NCBI GenBank assembly: GCA_947456815.1
Contig: CANGTL010000001.1
Span: 1 to 64,000, forward strand
Direction of reading: 5' to 3'
Source of the DNA: Flavobacteriaceae bacterium
GTDB lineage: Bacteria; Bacteroidota; Bacteroidia; Flavobacteriales; Flavobacteriaceae
DNA length: 64,000 nucleotides
This document shows positions 10,691 through 18,205 of this stretch, one piece after another; positions within the stretch are counted from its first letter, which is position 1; every line of letters starts with the position of its first letter. The notes under the pieces are model-generated. The model did not search any database. It was given only the letters and a program-made list of their open reading frames with translations, and was not told the DNA's origin. Both the position numbers and the translations under genes were made by a program.

Positions 10691-10698
10691 TAGTTTTG
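10691..10698 (+). promoter_or_regulatory. -7 promoter box for gltA
   Basis: TAGTTTTG fits TAnnTTTG. It lies 39 bases upstream of ATG 10738 and overlaps an in-frame TTG at 10696, which argues against that TTG as the gene start. Confidence 0.6.
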
Positions 10699-10737
10699 TT
10701 AAATTATTATTTCAAAGAAAAAATTCCCTTTTATATT

Positions 10738-12021
10738 ATGTCAAAAACAGCCATTTTAGAACTAGACGGAAAGAAGTATGAGTTTCCTGTAATCGTAGGA
10801 AGTGAAAACGAAGTAGGAATCGATATTAATAAATTACGAGATTTAACTGGTGCCATTACGATGGACCCAGGTTATAAAAACTCAGGTTCGTGCACTAGTG
10901 AAATCACATTCCTAGATGGTGAAGAAGGAATTCTCCGCTACCGTGGTTATGCTATCGAGGACTTGGCTGACAAAGCTGATTTCCTTGAAGTGGCTTATTT
11001 AGTCATTTTTGGTGAATTGCCTTCGAAAACTGAATTGGCACAATTTGAAACGGATATTCACAAATATACTTTGGTCAATGAAGAAATGAAAAATATCATC
11101 GATGGGTTTCCAAAAACGGCTCATCCGATGGGAGTTTTGTCTGCATTGACTAGTGCTTTAACTGCTTTTAATCCTAAAGTAGTTAATGTAGAAAACGACA
11201 AAGAAATGTATGAGGCGGTTTGCAAAACCATGGGTAAATTCTTGGTTATTGCTACTTGGACGTACAGAAAGATGATGGGTTTCCCGCTTAATTACTACAA
11301 TAATGAAAGAGGTTACGTAGAGAACTTTATGCATTTGATGTTCGAATTACCAACGGGTCCATACAAAGCAAACCCTGTGGTGATTGATGCTTTAGATAAA
11401 TTATTTATTCTTCACGCCGATCACGAACAAAACTGTTCTACCTCGACGGTGAGAATGGTGGGTTCTTCGCACGCTGGTTTATTCGCGTCTATTTCTGCTG
11501 GGGTTTCTGCGCTTTGGGGACCATTGCACGGTGGCGCCAATCAAGCGGTGTTAGAAATGCTGGAAGAAATTCACAAAAACGGTGGTGACGCCGACAAATA
11601 CATGGCGAAAGCCAAAGACAAAGAAGATCCATTCCGATTGATGGGATTTGGTCATAGAGTATACAAAAACTTCGACCCAAGAGCGCGCATAATTAAAAAA
11701 GCGGCAGATGAGGTGTTGAATACTTTAGGAGTGGATGATCCAATTTTGGAAATTGCCAAAAAATTAGAAGCCGCCGCTTTGGTAGACGATTACTTCGTGT
11801 CGAGAAAATTATATCCAAACGTCGATTTCTATTCGGGAATTATTTATCGGGCGCTAGGAATTCCAACCGATATGTTTACCGTCATGTTTGCCATCGGACG
11901 TTTGCCAGGATGGATTGCACAATGGAAAGAAATGCGCGTAAATAAAGAGCCAATTGGAAGACCAAGACAAGTATATGTAGGTCATCCGTTACGGGATTTT
12001 ACGCCTATGAGTAAAAGATAG
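10738..12021 (+). CDS. gltA: Citrate synthase
   Basis: Citrate synthase condenses oxaloacetate and acetyl-CoA, the entry step of the TCA cycle. The 427-residue protein matches the Gram-negative hexameric type in length. The catalytic triad is visible: His264 in PLHGGANQ, His306 in GFGHRVYKNFDPRA, and Asp363 in DFYSGIIYRALGIP, numbers almost identical to E. coli GltA. The conserved TVRMVGSSHAGLFASI segment is also present. ATG 10738 (MSKTAILELDGKKYEFPVI) is the normal family start; a promoter box overlaps the longer alternative. It is followed by a terminator. Confidence 0.97.
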   Translation: MSKTAILELDGKKYEFPVIVGSENEVGIDINKLRDLTGAITMDPGYKNSGSCTSEITFLDGEEGILRYRGYAIEDLADKADFLEVAYLVIFGELPSKTELAQFETDIHKYTLVNEEMKNIIDGFPKTAHPMGVLSALTSALTAFNPKVVNVENDKEMYEAVCKTMGKFLVIATWTYRKMMGFPLNYYNNERGYVENFMHLMFELPTGPYKANPVVIDALDKLFILHADHEQNCSTSTVRMVGSSHAGLFASISAGVSALWGPLHGGANQAVLEMLEEIHKNGGDADKYMAKAKDKEDPFRLMGFGHRVYKNFDPRARIIKKAADEVLNTLGVDDPILEIAKKLEAAALVDDYFVSRKLYPNVDFYSGIIYRALGIPTDMFTVMFAIGRLPGWIAQWKEMRVNKEPIGRPRQVYVGHPLRDFTPMSKR

Positions 12022-12041
12022 TTGTAAATCGAATTAAGATA

Positions 12042-12067
12042 GAAGCCTCCTTTATGGGGGCTTTTTT
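12042..12067 (+). terminator. Rho-independent terminator after gltA
   Basis: AAGCCTCC and GGGGGCTT form a short GC-rich stem (one G-T pair) with a TTTAT-type loop and a following run of T. Confidence 0.88.
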
Positions 12068-12128
12068 ATGGAATTGTTATTTTGAACGGATTATTTTTAG
12101 AATACTTTATTAATCAACCCGCTTTCTA

Positions 12129-12136
12129 TATCTTTG
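12129..12136 (+). promoter_or_regulatory. -7 promoter box for the guanidino hydrolase gene at 12157
   Basis: TATCTTTG matches TAnnTTTG and lies 20 bases before ATG 12157. This supports the shorter start over upstream in-frame TTG codons. No clear -33 TTG. Confidence 0.6.
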
Positions 12137-12156
12137 TTTCCAATCAAAGCAAATTT

Positions 12157-13071
12157 ATGTTACCAATTCATGTTACGAATGAATCTTCCCGACTACGAGC
12201 AGTCGTGCTGGGTTCAGCCCTTAGTAATGGTCCGACGCCAACCGCTGAAGAAGCCTACGATCCGAAATCTTTAGAACATATTTTGTCTGGAACGTATCCC
12301 ACTGAAGAAGATATGATCGCTGAGATGGAAGGCTTCAATCAAGTGTTTCAAAAATATGACGTCAAAGTCTATCGACCGGAAATGATTGAAAACTACAATC
12401 AAATATTTACCCGTGATATTGGTTTCGTGATTGAAGACACCTTTATCAAAGCGAATATTCTTCCAGATCGTGAACGCGAATTGGATGCCATTCAATATAT
12501 CATCGATCAAATCGATCCCCAAAAAGTAGTGCGTCCACCAGCCAATGTACACATAGAAGGCGGCGATGTCATCTTGTGGAACGACTACATTTTCATAGGA
12601 ACGTACAAAGGAAGCGACTACAAAGATTACATCACAGCACGCACCAACATGGAAGGCGTGAATTATATCAAACAATTATTTCCAAACAAAATTGTCAAGG
12701 AATTCGACTTGGTCAAATCAAAGATTGAAGCCAGAGACAACGCCTTGCACTTAGATTGTTGCTTTCAACCTGTAGGGATTAACAAAGGAATCATCTACAA
12801 AAGCGGTTTCCGAGAAGAAGCAGATTATATGTATTTGGTAAAACTTTTCGGCAAAGAAAACTTGTTTCATATTATTAGAGATGAGATGTACGAAATGAAC
12901 TCCAACATTTTTTCTATCGCGCCAGACGTCGTGGTTTCTGAAAAAAGCTTTACTAGATTGAATACTTGGTTGCGTGACAAGGGATTTACCGTAGAAGAGA
13001 TTGCGTACGGAGAAATTGCCAAACAAGAAGGATTATTGCGTTGTTCTACGCTGCCATTGATTAGAGATTAA
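12157..13071 (+). CDS. Dimethylargininase/arginine deiminase-family hydrolase
   Basis: A 304-residue member of the guanidino-group-modifying superfamily (amidinotransferase/arginine deiminase fold). Visible landmarks are FTRDIGFVIED (substrate Asp region), His132 in HIEGGDVILW, DNALHLDCCFQ, and a likely catalytic Cys296 in LLRCSTLPLIRD. The family hydrolyses arginine, methylarginine or related compounds to citrulline plus an amine, or transfers the amidino group; I cannot assign the substrate. Another superfamily member (ctlX) lies 500 bases downstream, with a four-helix-bundle gene in between, so the two may once have been directly adjacent. Confidence 0.85.
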   Translation: MLPIHVTNESSRLRAVVLGSALSNGPTPTAEEAYDPKSLEHILSGTYPTEEDMIAEMEGFNQVFQKYDVKVYRPEMIENYNQIFTRDIGFVIEDTFIKANILPDRERELDAIQYIIDQIDPQKVVRPPANVHIEGGDVILWNDYIFIGTYKGSDYKDYITARTNMEGVNYIKQLFPNKIVKEFDLVKSKIEARDNALHLDCCFQPVGINKGIIYKSGFREEADYMYLVKLFGKENLFHIIRDEMYEMNSNIFSIAPDVVVSEKSFTRLNTWLRDKGFTVEEIAYGEIAKQEGLLRCSTLPLIRD

Positions 13072-13075
13072 TATT

Positions 13076-13101
13076 GTTGTAGGTTGTAAGTTGTAAGTTG
13101 T
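13076..13101 (+). repeat. Left arm of a perfect 26-bp inverted repeat around the four-helix-bundle gene
   Basis: The arm is built of heptamers (GTTGTAG, GTTGTAA, GTTGTAA, then GTTGT). Its exact reverse complement is at 13529-13554, just after the stop codon of the enclosed gene. It starts four bases after the stop of the upstream hydrolase gene. Confidence 0.9.
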
Positions 13102-13148
13102 GTGTTTTGACAAAGAGTGAATAAAATATAAGCCAAAAAAAGTAAGTT

Positions 13149-13517
13149 ATGAGCAGTTATAAGGATTTAGAGATTTATACTTTGGGACTAGAGTTGTTTT
13201 ATAAAGCACACTTTGCCTCTTTAAAACTACCAAAACACGAAATGTATGAACTTGGGAGTCAGCTACGAAGATCAGCCGATTCTGTTCCAACAAATATAGT
13301 AGAAGGTTACGGGAGAAAACGATATAAAACAGATTTTATTAAATTTCTAACCTACTCCTATGCAAGTTGTCTTGAAGCTGTATTCCATTTACAAAAAATA
13401 ACAACATTATATCCAACCATAATTGAAAATGAACAAGAATTCATTGACAAGTACAATGAGTTGAGTGCCAAAATTTATAATTTTACTAAATACGTCGAAC
13501 AAAACTGGAAATCCTAA
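13149..13517 (+). CDS. Four-helix-bundle protein (23S rRNA intervening-sequence/S23 family)
   Basis: A 122-residue all-helical protein of the four-helix-bundle family first seen in intervening sequences of 23S rRNA genes. Family landmarks are YKDLEIYTLGLELFYKAH at the N-terminus, ELGSQLRRSADSVPTNIVEG in the middle and FLTYSYASCLEAVFHL near residue 75. Copies are scattered in Bacteroidota genomes; their function is unknown. Here it is inserted between two related hydrolase genes and framed by inverted heptamer repeats, so it has the look of a small mobile or domesticated cassette. No transposase is present. Confidence 0.92.
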   Translation: MSSYKDLEIYTLGLELFYKAHFASLKLPKHEMYELGSQLRRSADSVPTNIVEGYGRKRYKTDFIKFLTYSYASCLEAVFHLQKITTLYPTIIENEQEFIDKYNELSAKIYNFTKYVEQNWKS

Positions 13518-13521
13518 CTTT

Positions 13522-13575
13522 ACAACTTACAACTTACAACTTACAACCTACAACCTACAACCGATAACCGATACC
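13522..13575 (+). repeat. Right heptamer-repeat tract, containing the right inverted-repeat arm
   Basis: Tandem ACAACTT and ACAACCT units run from just after the four-helix-bundle stop codon to within one base of the ctlX start, ending with degenerate AACCGAT units. Positions 13529-13554 are the exact reverse complement of 13076-13101. A shorter tract of the same style (ACAACC, CTGACAACC) occurs at about 6758-6792. Confidence 0.88.
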
Positions 13576-14511
13576 ATGAAACAAACCACCAATTCCATTC
13601 TAATGATTCGCCCAGTAGCGTTTCGAATGAACGAGCAAACTGCCGTCAATAACTATTATCAAAAAGTGTTAGATGGCTTGTCTACTGAAACTGTCAATGC
13701 CAAAGCACAAGAAGAATTTGATGCTTTTGTCAATAAATTACGCATGGTTGGTGTAGATGTGATTGTCGTAGAAGACACCAAAACGCCCGATACACCAGAC
13801 TCGATTTTTCCAAATAATTGGATATCCTTTCATGAAAATGGCGACGTAGCTTTATACCCAATGTTTGCCGAAAACCGCCGTCACGAAAGACGCGAAGATG
13901 TACTAGATATTTTGGAAGACCAAGGTTTTGTCATCAATAATATCATGGATTATACGTCTGCCGAAGAAGATGGTTGTTTTCTTGAAGGCACAGGAAGTAT
14001 TCTCTTGGATCGCCAAAATGATAAAGCCTATTGCGCTTTATCGCCACGTGCTGATGAAGAATTATTCATCGAATTCTGTGAAGATTTTGAATATACACCG
14101 GTTATTTTTGAAGCGTTTCAAACCGTCAATGGCGAGCGAAAACTCATCTATCATACCAACGTGATGATGTGTTTGGGAGAAACCTTTGCGGTGATTTGCG
14201 CGGATTGCATCGACGACAAAAAAGAACGAAAAATGGTTTTGGATAGTTTACGAGGCGATGAAAAAGAAGTCATTCTCATTACCGAAGACCAAGTCAATAA
14301 TTTCGCTGGCAATATGCTGGAAGTGAAAGGTTCGGATGATCGAAGATATTTGGTGATGAGCAAATCGGCACACCAAAGTTTGACCAAAAAACAAATTGCG
14401 CAACTAGAAGAACACGTCACCATCCTAAGCTCGAGCCTCGATACGATTGAAGCTTGCGGTGGCGGAAGCGCACGCTGCATGATGGCTGAAATTTTTCTGC
14501 CGAAAAATTAA
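13576..14511 (+). CDS. ctlX: Citrulline utilization hydrolase CtlX family protein
   Basis: A 311-residue guanidino-hydrolase superfamily protein that matches the CtlX group (MKQTTNSILMIRPVAFRMNE start, then FPNNWISFHENGDVALYPMF). The catalytic Cys301 lies in EACGGGSARCMMAEIF, and the His of IYHTNVMMCLG is in place. CtlX is linked by name to citrulline breakdown; the reaction in this organism is not shown by the sequence. ATG 13576 gives the typical start; upstream codons in this frame lie in the heptamer repeat and the four-helix-bundle gene. Confidence 0.88.
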   Translation: MKQTTNSILMIRPVAFRMNEQTAVNNYYQKVLDGLSTETVNAKAQEEFDAFVNKLRMVGVDVIVVEDTKTPDTPDSIFPNNWISFHENGDVALYPMFAENRRHERREDVLDILEDQGFVINNIMDYTSAEEDGCFLEGTGSILLDRQNDKAYCALSPRADEELFIEFCEDFEYTPVIFEAFQTVNGERKLIYHTNVMMCLGETFAVICADCIDDKKERKMVLDSLRGDEKEVILITEDQVNNFAGNMLEVKGSDDRRYLVMSKSAHQSLTKKQIAQLEEHVTILSSSLDTIEACGGGSARCMMAEIFLPKN

Positions 14512-14605
14512 ATTCCAAATAAAAAATCCCAAATTCCAATGGTTCAATTTGGAATTTGGAATTTTCTAATTGGAATTTCTAATTTGGGATTTGGAATTTT
14601 TTAAT
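14512..14605. terminator. AT-rich palindromic tract, probable bidirectional terminator
   Basis: Units of AAATTCCAA/TCCCAAATTCCAA on the left and TTGGAATTT/TTTGGGATTTGGAATTT on the right can fold into several alternative long hairpins with T-runs on both strands. It fills the gap between the converging ctlX and CpeT-like genes, exactly where a shared terminator is expected. The unit style is repetitive and may belong to a dispersed family. Confidence 0.7.
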
Positions 14606-14615
14606 TGGAATTTCG

Positions 14616-15242
14616 TTATTTGAATTTATCAAAAACATATCCCGCTTTCGTCGCACCCCAAACTTGCTTTCCGTCTTTGTCAAATCCTTGATCCCAAGAC
14701 AAAATTTGCGTTGATGTAACCGTTACTTTAGAGGAAGCATAACTCGCACCTCGCAATTCACTTGGACAGGTTTTCTCTCCCGTACTTCCTGCGAATTTGT
14801 TCTTTTCGATGCGATGCAAAACAACCTCGCAACCTTGTTTGAGCTCAATGTCATTTTCAGTCAATGCATCAAAAGCTTCGGGCGTTGCCCATTTTCCAAC
14901 CCATTCTTTTTCGTTTTTCAAGGTATGAATTTCACTGATAAATTCGTTTTCACCGCGTTGCGATACTTTATAAATACGAACGCGATATGGCTTATCTTGT
15001 TTCTTAAATAACGCTTGCTCCACATACAAATAATGCCCTTTATTTTTCCAAATCGGAACCATCCGCAAAGAAATATTAAAATACGTAGTGTCATTGATAG
15101 ATTGTTTTTCCGAAGAGTACGTTCCTTGCATGATAGCAACTAATTCATTCAAATGGGCTTCGTTATTAGAAGCTACATTTTGTCCCGATTTACAACTTGC
15201 GATTGCTATTCCTAGGATCGCAATGAGGAATATTTTTTTCAT
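14616..15242 (-). CDS. CpeT/CpcT-family lipoprotein
   Basis: A 208-residue exported lipoprotein. The signal peptide ends in a lipobox with Cys17 (LGIAIASCKSG). The rest matches the CpeT/CpcT family (AIMQGTYSSEKQ, IWKNKGHYLYVEQAL, YRVRIYKVSQ, GCEVVLHR, TCPSELRGASYASSKVTV, WDQGFDKDGKQVWGATKAGY). In cyanobacteria CpcT attaches bilins to phycocyanin, but non-photosynthetic Bacteroidota also carry it as a lipoprotein of unknown role, so pigment chemistry should not be assumed. It is transcribed divergently from the CoA-binding gene. Confidence 0.87.
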   Translation of the reverse strand: MKKIFLIAILGIAIASCKSGQNVASNNEAHLNELVAIMQGTYSSEKQSINDTTYFNISLRMVPIWKNKGHYLYVEQALFKKQDKPYRVRIYKVSQRGENEFISEIHTLKNEKEWVGKWATPEAFDALTENDIELKQGCEVVLHRIEKNKFAGSTGEKTCPSELRGASYASSKVTVTSTQILSWDQGFDKDGKQVWGATKAGYVFDKFK

Positions 15243-15336
15243 AAAGAAGGATGATTTTTTAGGTGTTGTTTAAAGCAGTAAAGATAAAAATTCAATAAAC
15301 ACAACTGTTAGTTTGCTGTTAAAACTTCTGGGAAGA

Positions 15337-15366
15337 TTTGTCAGCGTTTCCTTTTTTGTACTTTTG
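15337..15366 (+). promoter_or_regulatory. Full -33/-7 promoter of the CoA-binding protein gene
   Basis: TTTG at 15337-15340 and TACTTTTG at 15359-15366 are 18 bases apart, a good match to the Bacteroidota TTTG/TAnnTTTG promoter. The ATG at 15371 is only four bases past the -7 box, so the transcript may start at or within a few bases of the start codon. Confidence 0.7.
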
Positions 15367-15370
15367 CTCT

Positions 15371-15736
15371 ATGAAAAATAAGAAAACCTTGGTTTTGGGC
15401 GCTTCAACAAAACCAGATCGATATGCTTACAAAGCTATTGAAATGTTGGTCGATAAAGGCCATTCTACCTTGGCAATTGGTCAAAACGCTGGAGAAGTCG
15501 CTGGAATTAAAATTCAAACCAAAGCGATTCCACTAAAAAATATCGATACGGTGACGCTTTACCTCAATGCGTTGCGCCAACGCGATTACTACAATTACAT
15601 TATCGAAACCAAGCCGAAACGCGTGATCTTTAATCCAGGAACTGAAAATCCTGAGTTATATCAACTGCTAAAAGCCAATGGAATTGGAGTAGAAGTGGCG
15701 TGCACGTTAGTTCTATTGACCACCAACCAATATTAA
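15371..15736 (+). CDS. CoA-binding protein (YccU-like)
   Basis: A 121-residue single-domain Rossmann protein of the CoA_binding_2 (YccU) family. It shows KTLVLGASTKPDRYAYKAIE, the equivalent of the GASxxPxRxS nucleotide loop, then RVIFNPGTENPELYQLLKANG and an end like VEVACTLVLL. It is thought to bind CoA through this fold; no enzymatic role is established. I chose ATG 15371 because a promoter lies over the longer alternative. An intergenic hairpin element follows directly. Confidence 0.9.
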   Translation: MKNKKTLVLGASTKPDRYAYKAIEMLVDKGHSTLAIGQNAGEVAGIKIQTKAIPLKNIDTVTLYLNALRQRDYYNYIIETKPKRVIFNPGTENPELYQLLKANGIGVEVACTLVLLTTNQY

Positions 15737-15741
15737 TTTTT

Positions 15742-15850
15742 AGGAGCTTTTTCCCGCCATTCGCTGCAATCTTTTTTGTTTTGTCACCCCGAGCGCAGTC
15801 GAGGGGTTTTCCAAAACAAAAAAGGATTTCCGCTGCTGTCGGGGCTAGGG
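15742..15850 (+). repeat. Dispersed intergenic hairpin element, copy 2 (AGGAGC...GGGCTAGG)
   Basis: Same ends and spacing as the copy at 1896-2002: AGGAGC at the left, then an ATCTTTT arm (15769-15783) pairing with an AAAAGGAT arm (15812-15827) over about 14 bases, then CCGCTGCTGTCGGGGCTAGG. The loop carries CACCCCGAGCGCAGTCGAGG, itself a widespread Bacteroidota intergenic motif, so this copy may be a nested pair of repeats. It lies between the converging CoA-binding and symporter genes and could also work as a terminator. Confidence 0.72.
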
Positions 15851-15864
15851 CATGGGTGCAAAAA

Positions 15865-17367
15865 TCAGAATTTCGTTTGTGAAGTCGCAGGCTTGCTAAT
15901 CAACAACAATCCCAAGAACGTAATTAGTCCGTTAATGATGATGAGTTCATTATCGATCACATAATCGCCCAATAGTGCTGCCGAATTTTTACTAATCAAA
16001 AAGCAAATCGCAGGTGAAAGCACGCATATAAAAGGTACCCATTTGTCCTTCACGGTTTTCGACTTCATAAATAATCCGAATCCGTACAATCCTAGCAACG
16101 GTCCATAGGTGTACGATGCGATTTTAAAAATCATACTCACAACCGATGCGTCATTAATTGCATTAAATATCACAATCACAATAAACATCAAGAACGAAAA
16201 GGCAATATGAACAGCATGTCTAGTTCTCACAATATTGGGTTTGTTGGCGTTCTCGGATTTATCCATTCCTAAAAAATCAACGCAAAAGGAAGTAGTCAAA
16301 GCCGTCAATGCACTATCAGTAGTGGCAAAGGTTGCAGCGGTCAGTCCGAGTAAGAAAACCACAGAAGGCACAATGGTCAAATGATGAAAAGCAATTTCAG
16401 GAAAGAGCAAATCTGTTCTCGGCTTACCTGTGATGAGGTCGTTTGGAATTTCGATGTTATTTTGACTCGCGTAGATGTAAAGCAATGCTCCAACGCTGAG
16501 AAAGAAGATGTTGATTAAGACAAAAATTCCGGTAAAAGTGTACATGTTTTTTTGCGCGTCTTCGATATGCGCGCAGCTCAAATTCTTCTGCATCAAATCT
16601 TGGTCTAAGCCGACCATCGCAATGGTGACGAATATTCCGCCTAGAATTTGCTTGACGAAATAGGTTCCTTTCAGATAATCTTCATAAAAGAAAATCTTGG
16701 AGTAATTGCTGTTTTTTACTTTTTCAAAAGCTTCAAAAAAGGACAAATCTAAACTATTGCAGATGAAAAAGATGGTTAAGAAAACGGAGGAAACCAAAAA
16801 GAAAGTTTGCAAAGTATCGGTTATGATAATTGTTTTGAGTCCACCGCGATACGTATACGCAAAAATCAACGCCAACGAAATGAGTACGGTCAACGCAAAA
16901 GGAATTTGATAAAAATCAAAAACATAACGTTGCAAAACAATCACCACCAAATACAATCGGAACGAAGAGCCAATGGTTCTGCTTAAAAGGAAAATAAAAG
17001 CAGCCGTTTTGTAGCTCACTGTTCCGAGTCGCTGTTCGATATAACTATAAATTGAAGTCAAATTCATTCGATAATACAGCGGTAGCAACACTTTCGCAAT
17101 CACTAAAAAACCAATTGCATTACCCAAGACAAACTGAAAATACTTGAATTGATTTTCTGGGTTGCCCACTTCGCCAGGAACCGAAATGAAAGTCACGCCA
17201 GATAAGGCAGTTCCGATCATTCCGAAGGCCACTAAATACCATTTTGAATTCTTATTGGCTTTAAAAAAAGCATCATTGCCGCTATTTTTTTTGCTCGTAT
17301 AATGCGAAATGATAAAGAGCAGACCGAAGTAAACGATGATGAGCGATAGAATGGCAAATGGAGTCAT
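15865..17367 (-). CDS. Sodium:solute symporter
   Basis: A 500-residue inner-membrane transporter of the sodium:solute symporter (SSS) family, with about 13 hydrophobic helices. Family motifs include the Na-site region GMIGTALSGVTFISVPGEVG in helix 2, AYTYRGGLKTIIITDTLQTF in the middle, and GLTAATFATTDSALTALTTS, the conserved helix 8 sodium-binding serines. The substrate (sugar, amino acid or other) cannot be told from sequence alone. ATG 17367 (MTPFAILSLIIVYF) is preferred over an upstream in-frame TTG at 17391. Confidence 0.9.
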   Translation of the reverse strand: MTPFAILSLIIVYFGLLFIISHYTSKKNSGNDAFFKANKNSKWYLVAFGMIGTALSGVTFISVPGEVGNPENQFKYFQFVLGNAIGFLVIAKVLLPLYYRMNLTSIYSYIEQRLGTVSYKTAAFIFLLSRTIGSSFRLYLVVIVLQRYVFDFYQIPFALTVLISLALIFAYTYRGGLKTIIITDTLQTFFLVSSVFLTIFFICNSLDLSFFEAFEKVKNSNYSKIFFYEDYLKGTYFVKQILGGIFVTIAMVGLDQDLMQKNLSCAHIEDAQKNMYTFTGIFVLINIFFLSVGALLYIYASQNNIEIPNDLITGKPRTDLLFPEIAFHHLTIVPSVVFLLGLTAATFATTDSALTALTTSFCVDFLGMDKSENANKPNIVRTRHAVHIAFSFLMFIVIVIFNAINDASVVSMIFKIASYTYGPLLGLYGFGLFMKSKTVKDKWVPFICVLSPAICFLISKNSAALLGDYVIDNELIIINGLITFLGLLLISKPATSQTKF

Positions 17368-17403
17368 AAATTGGAGTTTAGTTGGAGCCAAAATACGAAT
17401 TTT

Positions 17404-17492
17404 TGTTTAACCGTCTAACGGGTTAATCGTTTAACCGTTTTACTGTTTAATCGATTAAACGATTCAACAAATAAACGAATCCACGATTAAAC
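17404..17492. repeat. Degenerate GTTTAACCG/ATTAAACGA tract between symporter and recR
   Basis: Alternating TTTAACCG, GTTTAATCG and their complements CGATTAAAC fill the divergent intergenic region, with ATCGATTAAACGAT as the clearest palindrome. It holds no gene. It resembles the other short-unit intergenic tracts in the window in style but has its own unit. Confidence 0.65.
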
Positions 17493-17499
17493 AATTTAC

Positions 17500-17507
17500 T
17501 ATCTTTA
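17500..17507 (+). promoter_or_regulatory. -7-like box upstream of recR
   Basis: TATCTTTA differs from TAnnTTTG only at the last base and lies five bases before the recR ATG, again implying a very short leader. Confidence 0.4.
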
Positions 17508-17512
17508 CGCCC

Positions 17513-18133
17513 ATGGAATTTTCGTCAAAATTATTAGAGAAAGCGGTCAACGAAATGGCGCAATTACCGGGAATTGGCAAGCGTACAGCTTTGCGCTTGG
17601 TTTTGCATTTATTAAAGCAACCCAAAGATAAAACACGTTTTTTAAGTGACGCATTAACAGCAATGCGTGAAGAAGTAAAATTTTGTAGCAGTTGTCACAA
17701 TATTTCTGATGTAGAATTATGTGAAATTTGTTCAAATACAAATCGAAACCACAAAATAATTTGCGTTGTCGAAGATATTCGCGACGTGATGGCAATCGAA
17801 AACACGCAACAATTCAAAGGAATTTATCACGTATTGGGTGGGAAAATTTCGCCAATTGATGGTGTTGGACCAAGCCAATTGAATGTTAGTACTTTGGTTG
17901 ACAAGGTAAAAACCGGCGCGATTGAAGAGTTAATTTTTGCGTTAAGCTCAACAATGGAGGGAGATACAACGAATTTCTTTATTTATAAACAGATTAAAGA
18001 TTATCAAGTAATAACCTCAACTATTGCAAGAGGAATAGCAGTTGGCGACGAATTGGAGTATGCAGATGAAGTAACATTGGGGCGTAGCATTTTGCAACGT
18101 ATTCCGTTAGAAATTTCTTTCAAAAACAATTAA
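17513..18133 (+). CDS. recR: Recombination protein RecR
   Basis: RecR acts with RecO (and RecF where present) to load RecA at gaps. The 206-residue protein has the N-terminal helix-hairpin-helix ([17 protein letters not shown]), the four-cysteine zinc motif [16 protein letters not shown] near residues 57-75, and a Toprim domain ([25 protein letters not shown]). Length and order are standard. It is the last gene before the polysaccharide locus, which starts with its own promoter. Confidence 0.96.
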   Translation: MEFSSKLLEKAVNEMAQLPGIGKRTALRLVLHLLKQPKDKTRFLSDALTAMREEVKFCSSCHNISDVELCEICSNTNRNHKIICVVEDIRDVMAIENTQQFKGIYHVLGGKISPIDGVGPSQLNVSTLVDKVKTGAIEELIFALSSTMEGDTTNFFIYKQIKDYQVITSTIARGIAVGDELEYADEVTLGRSILQRIPLEISFKNN

Positions 18134-18153
18134 GTATTTTGTTGTCCTACTTT

Positions 18154-18183
18154 TTTGTAATTATAAATGAAAAACTATCTTTG
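18154..18183 (+). promoter_or_regulatory. Promoter of the first polysaccharide unit
   Basis: TTTG at 18154-18157 and TATCTTTG at 18176-18183 are 18 bases apart, a full match to the Bacteroidota promoter. It overlaps an in-frame ATG at 18167, which supports ATG 18206 as the start of the export lipoprotein. It probably drives 18206-25186. Confidence 0.75.
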
Positions 18184-18205
18184 TTTGCTAAATTTTTCAA
18201 ACAAA

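Noticed and set aside
13465..13575. Extended N-terminus of ctlX overlapping the four-helix-bundle gene
   Set aside because: The extra residues are translated from the heptamer repeat tract and do not look like protein; ATG 13576 gives the normal family start.
15700..15964. Two short + strand open frames over the hairpin element and the symporter 3' end
   Set aside because: They lie within a structured repeat and antisense to a well-supported transporter gene; no protein family features.
18167..18205. ATG 18167 as start of the export lipoprotein
   Set aside because: A full promoter overlaps this codon, and ATG 18206 gives a proper lipoprotein signal with Cys19.
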